From Halorussus gelatinilyticus (lineage in GTDB: Archaea; Halobacteriota; Halobacteria; Halobacteriales; Haladaptataceae): 64,000 nt of DNA. The notes under the pieces were generated by a model. The model had not been told where the DNA came from and made no database searches. It saw only the letters and a program-made list of their open reading frames with translations. Below are positions 1-8,503 of this stretch, one piece after another (positions within the stretch are counted from its first letter, which is position 1; each line of letters begins with the position of its first letter). The position numbers and the translations under genes were made by a program. The stretch covers positions 2,790,001-2,854,000 of the forward strand of contig NZ_CP096658.1 in assembly GCF_023238445.1 (NCBI RefSeq), in the 5' to 3' direction.

Positions 1-431
1 GCGGCCGCGAGCGCGTCGAGTTCCACGGCGACTTCCGCGACGGTCAGGTCGTTCGCGTCGGTTCCGCCGGAGCCGCCGCCTGCGCCGCCCGCACCGCCGC
101 CGGTGAACGCGCCCAGTCCCTGCTGGCCGCCGAAGTCGTAGCTCGCGGCCACCTCGCCGACGTCGCCCACCTCGGCGAGGCGGTCCTCCACGTCGTCGGC
201 CGAGACGTTCGCGCCGGCGGCCCGCGCGATGGCCTCGTAGCAGTAGTTCGGCCCGATGTCGAGCGTCCGCGAGGACCACGCCGGGAAGACGCGGCCCTGC
301 ACGAACCGGGCCAGCACGGGGAGGTCGTCGCCGGCCTGCGCGAACAGTCTCGTGACCCGCTCGGTGATGTCGGTGTCGGCGCTCAGCTCCTCGATTTCGG
401 CGGCGGTGTCGGCGAACTCCCCGAATTGCAT
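1..431 (-). CDS. ligA: ATP-dependent DNA ligase, N-terminal part (cut by window edge)
   Basis: This is the first ~143 residues of the archaeal replicative DNA ligase, which seals nicks during Okazaki-fragment joining and repair. Translation of the minus strand from the ATG at 431 begins MQFGEFADTA and continues with FVQGRVFPAW and LDIGPNYCYEAIARA, the typical start of haloarchaeal LigA and its helical DNA-binding domain. A glycine-rich linker (about residues 110-127) precedes the point where the window ends. The catalytic KxDG lysine motif lies outside, so activity cannot be judged. Recognition rests on the N-terminal domain alone but is strong. No promoter was clearly identified in the 420-nt gap upstream. 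Confidence 0.85.
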   Translation of the reverse strand, partial: MQFGEFADTAAEIEELSADTDITERVTRLFAQAGDDLPVLARFVQGRVFPAWSSRTLDIGPNYCYEAIARAAGANVSADDVEDRLAEVGDVGEVAASYDFGGQQGLGAFTGGGAGGAGGGSGGTDANDLTVAEVAVELDALAA

Positions 432-598
432 CGTGCGTGGGTAGTGGACTGGCGAGATTAAATAGTTCGACTCCGGCTTCGGGGCGTCGTCTTTCGGCGG
501 GGGTTGGTCGTGAGTTCTGACGAGTCTGGGATGGAGAGCGCGAGGGGGCGAGAATCGAGTCGGCAAGAGAGCGACGGTCAACGACGAACAGCAGAGAG

Positions 599-750
599 CT
601 AGCTTCAGGCTGGAGCACAGGAGTCTGCCGCAACCGTACCGCGCCGCGACCGCAGGCCTCACGCCTCCCCAACCTCCTCACTCCCTCGCTCCGCTCGGTC
701 GTTCGTCCCTCGCGCGGTTGGCGAGTCGCCAGATGGCGACGCGCCAGCGC
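599..750 (-). repeat. Dispersed non-coding repeat, family R, copy A
   Basis: Read on the minus strand, this stretch holds a GC-rich hairpin region ending in CCGCGCGAGGGACGA, then GAGGAGGTTGGGGAGG, then CCAGCCTGAAGCTAGCT. The same blocks, in the same order and with drift, recur near 4749-4834, 23991-24118 and 46290-46410. The copy occupies most of the 421-nt gap between ligA and the TrpE/PabB-like gene, where no credible gene is seen. It could be a decayed mobile element or a structured RNA. Confidence 0.55.
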
Positions 751-852
751 GCGCCGACCGCACCTGTTCGGGTGTGGTCTGCGCTCACCTACGAGCCGGA
801 AATACGTCTTTGGAGAGTAGGAACACTGCTCCGGAGAATCGAAATCGGTGTC

Positions 853-2328
853 TCACTCCTCGACTGCTAGCTCTCGGTCGTCGCCGAGCGCGTCGTCCAT
901 CGCGCGGACGAGCGCACGGCCCTTCGCCAGCGTCTCCTCGTACTCGGCGTCGGGGTCCGAGTCGTGGACGATGCCCGCCCCGACGCGCAGGTAGTAGCGG
1001 TCGCCGGCCCGGACCAGCGTGCGGATGGTCATGTTCAGCGTCGCGCGCTCGTCGAACCCGACGACGCCGATAGCGCCGGTGTAGGGGCCTCTCCGAGTCG
1101 ATTCGAGTTCGTCGATAATCTCCATCGTCCGGGGCTTGGGCGCGCCGGTGATGGTTCCGCCGGGGAAGACGGCGGCGACGGCGTCGGCGACCGAGGCGTC
1201 GTCGCGCCGGCGACCCACCACCTTCGAGACGGTGTGCATCACCTCGGAGTAGCGGTCGATGCGGCGGTACTCCGCGACCTCCACGGTGCCGTACTCGCAG
1301 ACCTTCCCGAGGTCGTTGCGCTCCAAGTCCACGAGCATCGCGTGTTCGGCGTGTTCCTTCTCGCTGTCGAGCAGTTCGCGCTCTAGTTCGCAGTCCGCCT
1401 CGGGCGCCTCCCCGCGCGGTCGGGTCCCGGCGATGGGTTCGGTCACGAGTCGGTCGCCCGCGCAGTCTATCAGGAGTTCCGGACTGGCGCTGACCAGATC
1501 GACGCCGGGGAACTCCACCAGCGCCGAGTAGGGCGCGGGGTTGACCCGCCGGAGCGCCGCGAACGCCGCGACGGGGTGGACCGCCGCGTGCGCGACGAGT
1601 CGCTGGGAGACGTTCACCTGAAACGTGTCGCCGTCGCGGACGAAGGCCTTCGTCCGACGCACGCGCTCGGCGTACTCCTCGCGGCCGACCTCGTTGCGGA
1701 ACGTCGCCGACTCCGCGTCGGCGGGCGGACCCTCGATTTCCGCGTCGCCCTCGCTCGCCCGACGGGCGAGGTCGCGGGCGCGCTCGACGGCCCGGTCGTA
1801 CGCCGCCGAGAAGTCCTCGTCCGGCGAAATCCGGGGGCAGCAGGTCACGCGCAACTCCGTCTGCTCCCCGTCCCGGGGTTCGCGCCACGCCGCCACGCGG
1901 TCGTAGACGCCCAACTGGAGGCGCGGGAGACCCCGCTCGTCGGTCGTCGTCTCGGGCAGGTCCTCCAACTCGCGGGCGAGGTCGTAGGAGAACCACCCGA
2001 ACGCGCCGCAGGGGTAGGGAACCTCGCAGTCGCCCCGGACCAGTCGCTCCGCGTCGAGGAGGACGTCCAGCGCCGCGAACCCGTCTGGCGTCGTCTCGGA
2101 GGCGTCGGTCTGCACCCACCGCTCGGGGTCGGTGGCGAAGTAGCCCCACCCGTCCTGTCCACCGGTGGTTTCGAGGTAGACGCCGCCTTCCTCGTCACGC
2201 GCCCGGCGGTAGGCGTCGTAGGGGTCTCCGACCGTCGTCCGGACCTCGACAGGGATTCGGGCCGGCGCGTCGAGGGTCGCCGCGAGGCGCTCGAACGCCT
2301 CGCGCGAGGTAACCGTTCGCATCGTCAC
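853..2328 (-). CDS. Chorismate-utilising synthase component I (TrpE/PabB family)
   Basis: A 491-residue protein with the N-terminal anthranilate synthase I domain (about 25-170) and the chorismate-binding catalytic domain (about 215-475). Visible motifs are PIAGTRPRG (298-306), [13 protein letters not shown] and [11 protein letters not shown] (about 390-400). The alanine in PIAGT is the TrpE form, whereas many PabB enzymes have lysine there (PIKGT). However, the N-terminal [12 protein letters not shown] resembles the second haloarchaeal paralogue often annotated as aminodeoxychorismate synthase. The glutaminase partner (trpG/pabA) is not adjacent on either side, so ammonia supply must come from elsewhere. 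It acts in the cytoplasm, in tryptophan or folate-type p-aminobenzoate synthesis. The start may be the second Met (MRTVTS). Confidence 0.85.
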   Translation of the reverse strand: MTMRTVTSREAFERLAATLDAPARIPVEVRTTVGDPYDAYRRARDEEGGVYLETTGGQDGWGYFATDPERWVQTDASETTPDGFAALDVLLDAERLVRGDCEVPYPCGAFGWFSYDLARELEDLPETTTDERGLPRLQLGVYDRVAAWREPRDGEQTELRVTCCPRISPDEDFSAAYDRAVERARDLARRASEGDAEIEGPPADAESATFRNEVGREEYAERVRRTKAFVRDGDTFQVNVSQRLVAHAAVHPVAAFAALRRVNPAPYSALVEFPGVDLVSASPELLIDCAGDRLVTEPIAGTRPRGEAPEADCELERELLDSEKEHAEHAMLVDLERNDLGKVCEYGTVEVAEYRRIDRYSEVMHTVSKVVGRRRDDASVADAVAAVFPGGTITGAPKPRTMEIIDELESTRRGPYTGAIGVVGFDERATLNMTIRTLVRAGDRYYLRVGAGIVHDSDPDAEYEETLAKGRALVRAMDDALGDDRELAVEE

Positions 2329-2428
2329 GGAAGAGGGTATCGGGCCGGCGGTTATCTGACTTCGGGTTCGCTCTGGCGTCGGGTCGCCGAAAAGTGAGAA
2401 ATCGCGCCAGCGTCGCGCTGCGGTGGCG

Positions 2429-4468
2429 CTACTCCTTCAGATGTAGGTTGTTCACCTGCGCGCCGAAGTTGGCGAACGCCGGGTCCACGATGTCGGGGAT
2501 GTACCCCCCGAACTTCGCGGTGTTGAGCGGCCAGCGGAACTTCGCGTAGTCCCGCAGGACGTAGGGCATATCGAGATAGATTTTCTCGATGGCCCGCGCG
2601 GTGAGCCTGTTGCGCTCCTCGGCGTTCATCGTCGTCCGGGCCTTCGAGAGCAAGTCGTCCGAACTCCCGCCGTAGAGGCCGTAGCCCGTCGAGTTGTACA
2701 TGAACGAGTCGGAGTTGCCGTCCTTCGAGTGGTCGTCGGCGTTGTCGCTGTGGAAGAACGAGTAGGCCGAACTGCCGAACGGCCCGGTGCCGCCCCAGCC
2801 CATCGGGTAGATGTCGAAGTCCTCCTGATAGTAGACCTTGGAGGTCATCGTGTTGAACGACAGCGCTTGGGTCTTCACCGGGATGCCGACCGACTTCATG
2901 TTGTTCACCCACCGCTGGATGGCCTTGGCCTCCTTCGGTCCCTTCTTCGGCGGGTCGATGAACATCGTGATGGCGTCGCCGTCCATCGTCTGCGGGATGG
3001 TCTGGCCGTCCACGCGAAGCTCGCGGTCCGCGCCGTCGTGTTCGCGCAGGACCTGCGACTGGACCGGACCGAACGAGTAGTCGTGTTTCGACTCGGAGCG
3101 ACTCGCGCTGACACCCGAGAGGCTACCGGGGTAGTCCTTGCCGACGTAGGTGCCCGACGAGCCGTCGATGACCTGTCCTTCGGTGAGGAACGACCGGACG
3201 CCCTCGACGTCCGGCGTCGGGCCTTGGTCGGCCGACCGGAAGTCGAAGGCGTCGGTCGCGGGGTGGGTCAACATCTGGTCTTCGCCGGCGAACTGGAAGT
3301 CCGGCCGGGGCTTTGGATAGCCGTTCGACTGCACGAAGTCACCCTTCCAGACGTAGCCGCTCATCAGGCGCTGGACCCAGAAGTAGTCGTCGTACAGGAA
3401 CGCGACCGCCTGCCGGAACGTCACGTCGTCGAGCGGTTTGCGCCGCAGGTTGAACGCGTAGTACGAGAAGCCGCTGTCGGTCCCGTTGACCAAGCTCATC
3501 CCTTGGTTCTTCTTGACCTGCGGAATCTTCGCGGTCTTCATGCTCCCGTAGTGGGTGTCGATGTTCCCCTGTAGGAACGCGTTGGTCATCGCGGTCTCGC
3601 TGCCGAACACCTTGTAGTTCACCTGGTCGATGAAGGGACCGCCAGCCCGGAGCTGGTCGTGGTTCTGTTTCCACTCCAGCGTGCTGAGCGTGTCGTAGTA
3701 GTACTCGTTGTCGAAGACGACCTGCATCGACGTCGCGGGGTCGAACCGGGTGAGTCGCCCCGGCCCGAGTCCGACCGGCCCGTTGTCCGGGTTGGCCGCC
3801 ATCGGGTCGTACTGCTGGTAGTTCTTGCCCTCCCACTTGTGCTGTGGCAGGAGCGGAATCTGTAGCTGTTCGGACGCCCAGACGCCGACCGGCTGGCTCA
3901 GCTTCAGGTGGAAGTCCCAGTCGCTCCGCGATGACTCCTCGATGGACTCCATCGGCGACACGGCCGCGGCGTAGTTGCCCGGCTGGTTCTCCATGTAGTA
4001 GCGATACGTGAACAGCACGTCCTCGGCGGTGAAGTCCTCGCCGTCGTTCCAGGTCAACCCGTCCCGCACGTCGAAGTACACGTCGGGCTTGGCGTTCTGC
4101 CCCGAGGTGTTCTCGACGGTCCAGTCGGTGAAGACGTTCGGTCGGACCTCGCTGGTCACGGGGTCGAGCGTGGTCCCGGTCTCGTACACCCTATCGACCG
4201 CGACCGCGGCGTAGACCGACCCCAGCGTCAGGATGTTCGACGTGTCGGGTTGGGAGCTCATCCCGTAGACCAGCGTGCCCCCGGTCGGAACGTCGCCCCC
4301 CGATTGCCCGCCCTCGGTGGTCGTCTCCTGCGATGCTTGGTTACCGCCCAGTTCTTTGGCCGCACTCGGTCCCGCCAGCGACACCGCGACCGCTCCCGCC
4401 CCGCTCGCCTTTAGGAACCTGCGCCTGCTCTCCGTTGGTTTCTCTGCGTCGGTATGCCTTCCCGGCAT
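2429..4468 (-). CDS. ABC transporter substrate-binding protein, family 5 (peptide/dipeptide type)
   Basis: A 679-residue exported solute-binding protein. I chose the ATG at 4468 because it yields a clean Tat signal, [11 protein letters not shown] followed by a hydrophobic stretch and PSAAKEL; the longer upstream reading is low-complexity and runs through a repeat. No lipobox cysteine follows the signal. The mature part is SBP_bac_5-like: binding-domain hallmarks [20 protein letters not shown], a long alternating alpha/beta body, and a C-terminal lobe ending NNLHLKE. Family members deliver oligopeptides or similar solutes to Dpp/Opp permeases. No permease or ATPase gene lies next to it, so it is an orphan here. 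An AT-rich TATA-like stretch (about 4480-4490) lies immediately upstream, suggesting a leaderless or short-leader mRNA. Confidence 0.85.
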   Translation of the reverse strand: MPGRHTDAEKPTESRRRFLKASGAGAVAVSLAGPSAAKELGGNQASQETTTEGGQSGGDVPTGGTLVYGMSSQPDTSNILTLGSVYAAVAVDRVYETGTTLDPVTSEVRPNVFTDWTVENTSGQNAKPDVYFDVRDGLTWNDGEDFTAEDVLFTYRYYMENQPGNYAAAVSPMESIEESSRSDWDFHLKLSQPVGVWASEQLQIPLLPQHKWEGKNYQQYDPMAANPDNGPVGLGPGRLTRFDPATSMQVVFDNEYYYDTLSTLEWKQNHDQLRAGGPFIDQVNYKVFGSETAMTNAFLQGNIDTHYGSMKTAKIPQVKKNQGMSLVNGTDSGFSYYAFNLRRKPLDDVTFRQAVAFLYDDYFWVQRLMSGYVWKGDFVQSNGYPKPRPDFQFAGEDQMLTHPATDAFDFRSADQGPTPDVEGVRSFLTEGQVIDGSSGTYVGKDYPGSLSGVSASRSESKHDYSFGPVQSQVLREHDGADRELRVDGQTIPQTMDGDAITMFIDPPKKGPKEAKAIQRWVNNMKSVGIPVKTQALSFNTMTSKVYYQEDFDIYPMGWGGTGPFGSSAYSFFHSDNADDHSKDGNSDSFMYNSTGYGLYGGSSDDLLSKARTTMNAEERNRLTARAIEKIYLDMPYVLRDYAKFRWPLNTAKFGGYIPDIVDPAFANFGAQVNNLHLKE

Positions 4469-4654
4469 AAACGCATTAACAATGATTATAGATGTAAGGC
4501 TACTGGTTAGAACGCCTCTCGCAGGGATTTGGATGAGATTCGATTTGTGACAGAGAAATGGTAGCCGGGGTTTCGGGTGGTCAGTCGAGGGGGAACGTGC
4601 GGTTGATTGACCGGCCGACAGGCGCATGCGGGCGCGACCCGCGAGTGGTCGCAC

Positions 4655-4834
4655 CCATCCACGCGAGGTCGTGCTGAGCGGAGCGAAGCACGGATCGGAA
4701 GACGCGGTTTGTCTTCCGGTGGCCGAGCATCGGAGCAAAGCGAGAAGCGCAGGCGGTTGGGGAGGACGAGGCGCGGTGTGGAGCGGTGTTGTGCAGTATA
4801 ATGTGCTCAAGCCTAACGCTGGCTTCCCTGCGCA
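4655..4834 (+). repeat. Composite of repeat family E hairpins and repeat family R, copy B
   Basis: The left part carries two hairpins also found in the family E elements: CGTGCT (4670-4675) with AGCACG (4687-4692), and CGGAAGAC (4696-4703) with GTCTTCCG (4711-4718). The right part (about 4749-4834) carries the family R blocks CAGGCGGTTGGGGAGGACG and TGCTCAAGCCTAACGCTGG. The element fills most of the gap between the pilins and the oligopeptide-binding protein; no gene is credible here. Confidence 0.6.
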
Positions 4835-4961
4835 AACTGTCTCTCTCGTAGCCCAAAGCAATCAGTTCGCCGAAGCGATTCGTTCGATAGCCATCGAACT
4901 GACGAAAAAGAGGTTGCTGGAGTCGGAATGACGAGTGCAAAAAATTGGGAAAAGCGCGAAT

Positions 4962-5423
4962 TTACGTGTTGACTTCGGATTCGCCGATGACTGCCGTCTT
5001 GTCGCTACCGGATGCGTGCCAAATTACTTTCACCGTATCGCCATCCGAGAAGGTACTGCTGTTAATGGTGAGCGTATCACCAGCAGTGATGTCGCCGCTC
5101 GGGAAACTACTGTTGTCGCCGCTATTACTAATAGCGAGTTCGCCATCGCCGTAGACGTTCTGTCCACCGACAGTCACGTTCACTTGGTCGGCCGGGACTG
5201 CATTGCCACCATCATGCACTACATCGACAGTGATGTTACCGCCGTTCTCGCTGTAATCGAACGTGAACGTCGCACTCGGACTGGCTTGACTCACGCGGTC
5301 GCCGAGACCGAGGACGAACGTCCCGATGACGGCAGCTAGAATCACTGTGATCGCCACCATCAGGATGACGCCGATGACCGGCGAGACGGCATCTTCGTCA
5401 CTGAACAGGCTCTTAAGGTCCAT
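4962..5423 (-). CDS. Type IV pilin, haloarchaeal PilA-like
   Basis: A 153-residue pilin with the class III signal typical of archaea: a short charged leader, [19 protein letters not shown], then a continuous hydrophobic H-domain to about residue 42. Prepilin peptidase (PibD) would cut just before the hydrophobic stretch. The rest is a threonine- and asparagine-rich beta domain containing several potential N-glycosylation sites (NSS, NIT). The C-terminus [13 protein letters not shown] is shared with the adjacent pilin, so the two are tandem paralogues. Its ATG overlaps the TAA of the upstream pilin (TAATG), implying co-translation. Expected role: surface adhesion or biofilm pili. Confidence 0.88.
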   Translation of the reverse strand: MDLKSLFSDEDAVSPVIGVILMVAITVILAAVIGTFVLGLGDRVSQASPSATFTFDYSENGGNITVDVVHDGGNAVPADQVNVTVGGQNVYGDGELAISNSGDNSSFPSGDITAGDTLTINSSTFSDGDTVKVIWHASGSDKTAVIGESEVNT

Positions 5424-5887
5424 TAGAGCGACACCTCGGACTCGCCGATGACGGCCGTCTTGTCGCTACCGGAGGCCGTCCAGATGATTTTGACAGTTTG
5501 CCCGTCTTTGATTTCGTTGCTGCTCTCGTAGAGCGAGAGTTCGTCACCGGCTGTGATTTTATTGTTCCAATCTGAGTAGGAATTGAAGCCATTGACTGCA
5601 TTGTCTGGTTTCCCCCAAGCGTTCGTTCCGCCGACACTAACGTTTACTTGGTCAGCATTCACGCCTGCACCGCCATCATGGGTGATGTTAATTGCGTCCG
5701 CTGAACCAGACTGTGTATAATCGAACGTGAAGGTCGCACTGGGCTGCGCTTGACTCACTCGGTCACCGAGACCGAGGACGAACGTTCCGATCACTGCGGC
5801 CAGAATCACCGTAATCGCCACCATCAGAATGACGCCGATGACGGGACTGACCGCGCCGTCGTCTTCGAAGAGTGCCTTGAGATTCAT
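5423..5887 (-). CDS. Type IV pilin, haloarchaeal PilA-like (first gene of the pair)
   Basis: A 154-residue paralogue of the next gene downstream, sharing the H-domain ([19 protein letters not shown]) and the terminal motif [14 protein letters not shown] place the start at 5887 ([11 protein letters not shown]); a longer reading to 5941 adds 18 residues in front of the leader, which would break the short prepilin-peptidase leader normal for the family. The beta domain between about residues 45 and 135 diverges from its partner, as usual for pilins that vary their exposed surface. It is transcribed with the downstream pilin from a region holding a perfect inverted repeat (5947-5972). Confidence 0.88.
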   Translation of the reverse strand: MNLKALFEDDGAVSPVIGVILMVAITVILAAVIGTFVLGLGDRVSQAQPSATFTFDYTQSGSADAINITHDGGAGVNADQVNVSVGGTNAWGKPDNAVNGFNSYSDWNNKITAGDELSLYESSNEIKDGQTVKIIWTASGSDKTAVIGESEVSL

Positions 5888-5946
5888 GTTTCGTATGTCT
5901 CCGTTTTCCGGCACGTTATCATCCGTGAGAAGCGGCCGCATCCTTT

Positions 5947-5972
5947 ATTGTACCGACGACGTATGGTACAAT
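5947..5972. promoter_or_regulatory. Perfect inverted repeat upstream of the pilin operon, candidate operator
   Basis: ATTGTACC (5947-5954) and GGTACAAT (5965-5972) are perfect 8-bp arms with a 10-nt spacer, about 60 nt before the pilin start. It lies next to an AT-rich TTTATTG that could be the TATA element on the minus strand. A second, overlapping pair CCGACGA/TCGTCGG (5953-5959 and 5972-5978) shares bases with it, so the two foldings would exclude each other. Confidence 0.5.
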
Positions 5973-6162
5973 CGTCGGCGGGGGACCGTCAAAGCCGCCC
6001 CGGACCGGCACTTCTCTCCAAATGACACGTGCTTAGTTGCGTCGTTCGTAGTCACCCTATATAAATACTTGCTTACCTGAAAACAGAATTATAGACGTTG
6101 ATACCTTGCGGAATGTTATATTAATAGAAATTTTATAAACTGCCGGGTTCGGAAACGCTCAG

Positions 6163-6170
6163 GTTTAAGA
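6163..6170 (+). promoter_or_regulatory. TATA box of the 6195 gene (leaderless)
   Basis: TTTAAG at 6164-6169 lies 26-31 nt before the ATG at 6195, the spacing expected when transcription begins at the start codon. The wider gap (5973-6162) is unusually AT-rich, especially 6055-6140, and holds no gene. Confidence 0.6.
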
Positions 6171-6194
6171 CTGCTCGCTCTGACGTAACGACCG

Positions 6195-6758
6195 ATGAGC
6201 CAGCAAGTCACTCCGGAGACGCTTCGGTCCGCGCTGCAGTCGCTGGCCGCCCGACTCGGCAAGACGCCGACGGTGGTGGACATGCACGAGGAGGGCGCGT
6301 ATTCGCCGGAACGCTATCAGGAGGTCTTCGGGGGCTGGAACGAGGCGCTGGAGGACGCCGGATTGGACCCCGACGAGATGGGGAGCAAGCGCATCCCCGA
6401 CCGGGAACTGCTGGCCGAACTCCAGCGACTCTACACCGAACTGGGCGGGCCGCCGACCCAGCGGGACATGACCGAGCGCGGCGAGTACTCGAATCGGACC
6501 TACCAGCTCCGGTTCGGCAGTTGGTCGAACGCGCTCCGCGAGGCGATGCTCGACACCAACGACGGCATCTCCGAGCGGGAACTCCTCCGAGAGATAGAGC
6601 GTCTCGCCGACGAACTCGGTCGCGCGCCCAAGGCCGCCGAGATGGACGACCGCGGCCAGTACGCGCCCGTGACGTATCACCGGCGCTTCGGGTCGTGGCG
6701 TCGGGCGCTGACCGAGGCGGACCTCAACGGCGTCTCCGACGAGCCCACCGACGACTGA
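6195..6758 (+). CDS. Homing-endonuclease-associated repeat (HEAR) protein, three repeats
   Basis: A 187-residue protein built from three copies of a ~55-residue unit, about 5-57, 68-125 and 128-182. Each has a helix ending in LG-TP/GPPTQ/RAPK, an acidic DM-E/DRG-Y segment, and a closing (R/E)FG(S/G)W-ALxEAxL helix. This repeat is known beside HNH or LAGLIDADG nucleases and as free-standing copies in haloarchaea, where it probably binds DNA. No nuclease domain or neighbouring nuclease is present. It is transcribed alone, convergent with the halocyanin-like gene. Confidence 0.75.
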   Translation: MSQQVTPETLRSALQSLAARLGKTPTVVDMHEEGAYSPERYQEVFGGWNEALEDAGLDPDEMGSKRIPDRELLAELQRLYTELGGPPTQRDMTERGEYSNRTYQLRFGSWSNALREAMLDTNDGISERELLREIERLADELGRAPKAAEMDDRGQYAPVTYHRRFGSWRRALTEADLNGVSDEPTDD

Positions 6759-6767
6759 GTTTCTGTC

Positions 6768-7361
6768 CTAGCCGCTACCGCCGCCCGAGAACTCCTCGTA
6801 GGAGATGGTGCCTTGGTTTACGATGGCCTGCTCGGAGGGCACGGCACCGTCCGGCGGGTCGCCCTCCACGTCGCCGGGTTCGCCGCAGACGATGCGCGCT
6901 ATCATCCCGAGCGACTTGTGCGGGAGACAGAAGTAGTCGTAGGTCCCCGTCACCTCGAAGGTGTAACTGAACGACGCCCCCTGCTCGGTGAGGATGCCGC
7001 TGTCCCACGGTTCGGCCTGCTCGGGAATCCGGGTCACGTTCGCGGAGTCGAGGCTCTCGGCGTAGGCCGTCGAGGAGTGGGAACCCGACTCGATGACCCA
7101 CTCGACCGTCGTGCCGGGTTCCACGAACAGGCCGATGGGGTCGAAGTAGTACTCGCTTCCCTCGGTTATCATGGCGATCTCCTGAGTGCCGCCGCCCGCG
7201 CCACCCTCGGTCGTGGTTTCGCCCTCGGTGGCGGCTCCGCCCTCCGTGGTGGTTCCGCCCGCCGTCGCTTCTCCGCCGCCGTCCCCCGTCGGCGCGGAAC
7301 ACCCCGCGAGTCCACCCACGGAGAGCGCGCTCCCCCACTTGACGAACGTTCGTCGTTTCAT
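6768..7361 (-). CDS. Halocyanin-like blue-copper lipoprotein
   Basis: A 197-residue membrane-anchored cupredoxin. The chosen start (7361) gives a Tat lipoprotein signal: MKRRTFVKW, then the lipobox LAGC (Cys about 20). A linker rich in Thr, Gly and Glu (about 22-57) leads to the plastocyanin/azurin fold. Copper ligands are visible as His in GSHSSTAY and the cluster YDYFCLPHKSLGM, giving Cys, His and Met. Halocyanins carry electrons on the outside of the membrane, for example to terminal oxidases or nitrite/nitric oxide reductases. No oxidase gene is adjacent, so its partner is unknown. A short tail after the copper site (GEPGDVEGDPPDG onward) is seen in several haloarchaeal homologues. Confidence 0.85.
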   Translation of the reverse strand: MKRRTFVKWGSALSVGGLAGCSAPTGDGGGEATAGGTTTEGGAATEGETTTEGGAGGGTQEIAMITEGSEYYFDPIGLFVEPGTTVEWVIESGSHSSTAYAESLDSANVTRIPEQAEPWDSGILTEQGASFSYTFEVTGTYDYFCLPHKSLGMIARIVCGEPGDVEGDPPDGAVPSEQAIVNQGTISYEEFSGGGSG

Positions 7362-7444
7362 AGCGTTGGTACTACGGATTCGACGGGCAAAACGGGTTCG
7401 GCCAGCGCGCCGTTCCCGGACCGCTCGCCGACGAGCGGTCCGTC

Positions 7445-8422
7445 TCACCGAATCTCGATGGAGACCGCTCCGCGCTCGCGGTCCGAGCGCTCGACCAGTC
7501 GGTCGATGCGCTCGTCCATCTCGGGGTGAGTCGAGAGCAGGCGCGTCACCTCCGCTCGCTCCTCGCTGTGGACGTACAGCGGCGAAGAGAGCTTCAGCCG
7601 CGGTTCCGTCGCGCGCTCTATCTTCCGGAGGGCGCGGGCGAGCGCGAGCGGGTCGCCCGTGACCGCGGCCGCGCGGTCGTCCGCAGCGTACTCGCGCCGC
7701 CGCGAGTGGGCGAGCATGACGAGCGTGAGCGCGACGAATCCGACCATCACGACCCGTCCGACCCGCCTGCGGAGCGAGGCGACCGGCGCGAGCGCGTCGG
7801 CGGGCGGATTCCCCCGAATCCAGTCGAGCGCCCGGCGCAGCCCCGACCCGACGAGGACGAGCGGGAGCGCCACGGCGACGACGACCCAGACGAGCGACTG
7901 CCCGGCGCTGTACGCCAGCGTCTGGACCAGACTGTCCTTGCTTTCGAGGTGCGCGAGTTCGTGGGCCAGCAGGGCTTCGAGTTCGTCGGCCGACAGCAGG
8001 AAGAACACCGAGCGGTCGAGGACGACCACGCCGCCCCGGACCCCGCCCAGCGCCATCGCGTTCGGCGCGCCCATCCGCCCGACGGCGAGTCGCGGTCGGG
8101 TCACGGCCATCTCTTCGGCGAGACGGTCGAGACGGTGATGTATTTCCGGCGCACGCGCTCGCGGGAGGTCGGCGGCGCTGACCCGCAAGAGGAGTCCCAC
8201 CGTACCGAATCGGTAGCTCAGATAGCCCAGCGCGATAGTGAGCGCAGTCGTCCAGACGACGACCTCCAGCAAGTCGGCGCGAGCGAGCCACACCGCGGCC
8301 AGCAGTCGGTAGCCGAGGTAGGCGACGGTCGCGTACACGACCAGCAGGACCAGCCCGACGAGAGTCATCAGGACGCGGAGACCGACGCGACGCATGCGGG
8401 ACGATTCGGACGGTAGGGGCAA
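7445..8422 (-). CDS. M48 family (HtpX-like) membrane zinc metalloprotease
   Basis: A 325-residue protease with two N-terminal membrane segments (about 15-40 and 50-75), the zinc motif HELAH (about 150-154) and the downstream EYAADDRAA glutamate (about 228), which provides the third zinc ligand. Two further hydrophobic segments lie between them, at about 170-190 and 208-225. HtpX-type enzymes cleave misfolded membrane proteins. The C-terminus has the usual STHPEMDERIDRL motif. The start could instead be Met10 (8395, MRRVGLR), which removes a short non-hydrophobic leader. It stands alone, divergent from leuS. Confidence 0.85.
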   Translation of the reverse strand: MPLPSESSRMRRVGLRVLMTLVGLVLLVVYATVAYLGYRLLAAVWLARADLLEVVVWTTALTIALGYLSYRFGTVGLLLRVSAADLPRARAPEIHHRLDRLAEEMAVTRPRLAVGRMGAPNAMALGGVRGGVVVLDRSVFFLLSADELEALLAHELAHLESKDSLVQTLAYSAGQSLVWVVVAVALPLVLVGSGLRRALDWIRGNPPADALAPVASLRRRVGRVVMVGFVALTLVMLAHSRRREYAADDRAAAVTGDPLALARALRKIERATEPRLKLSSPLYVHSEERAEVTRLLSTHPEMDERIDRLVERSDRERGAVSIEIR

Positions 8423-8503
8423 GGGGATGACGGTCTCGGGGGTTCGGCGGACGACTGACAGAAGGCAAAGCTATTGTATCGTGGTCGCCCGTATTTCGAT
8501 ATA

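Noticed and set aside
2352..2912. A 186-residue minus-strand frame at the 3' end of the binding-protein gene
   Set aside because: It is out of frame with the gene and rich in Arg, Gln and Gly with no family signal.
4469..4861. A longer N-terminus for the peptide-binding protein
   Set aside because: It would put the Tat signal in the middle of the protein and runs through repeat DNA.
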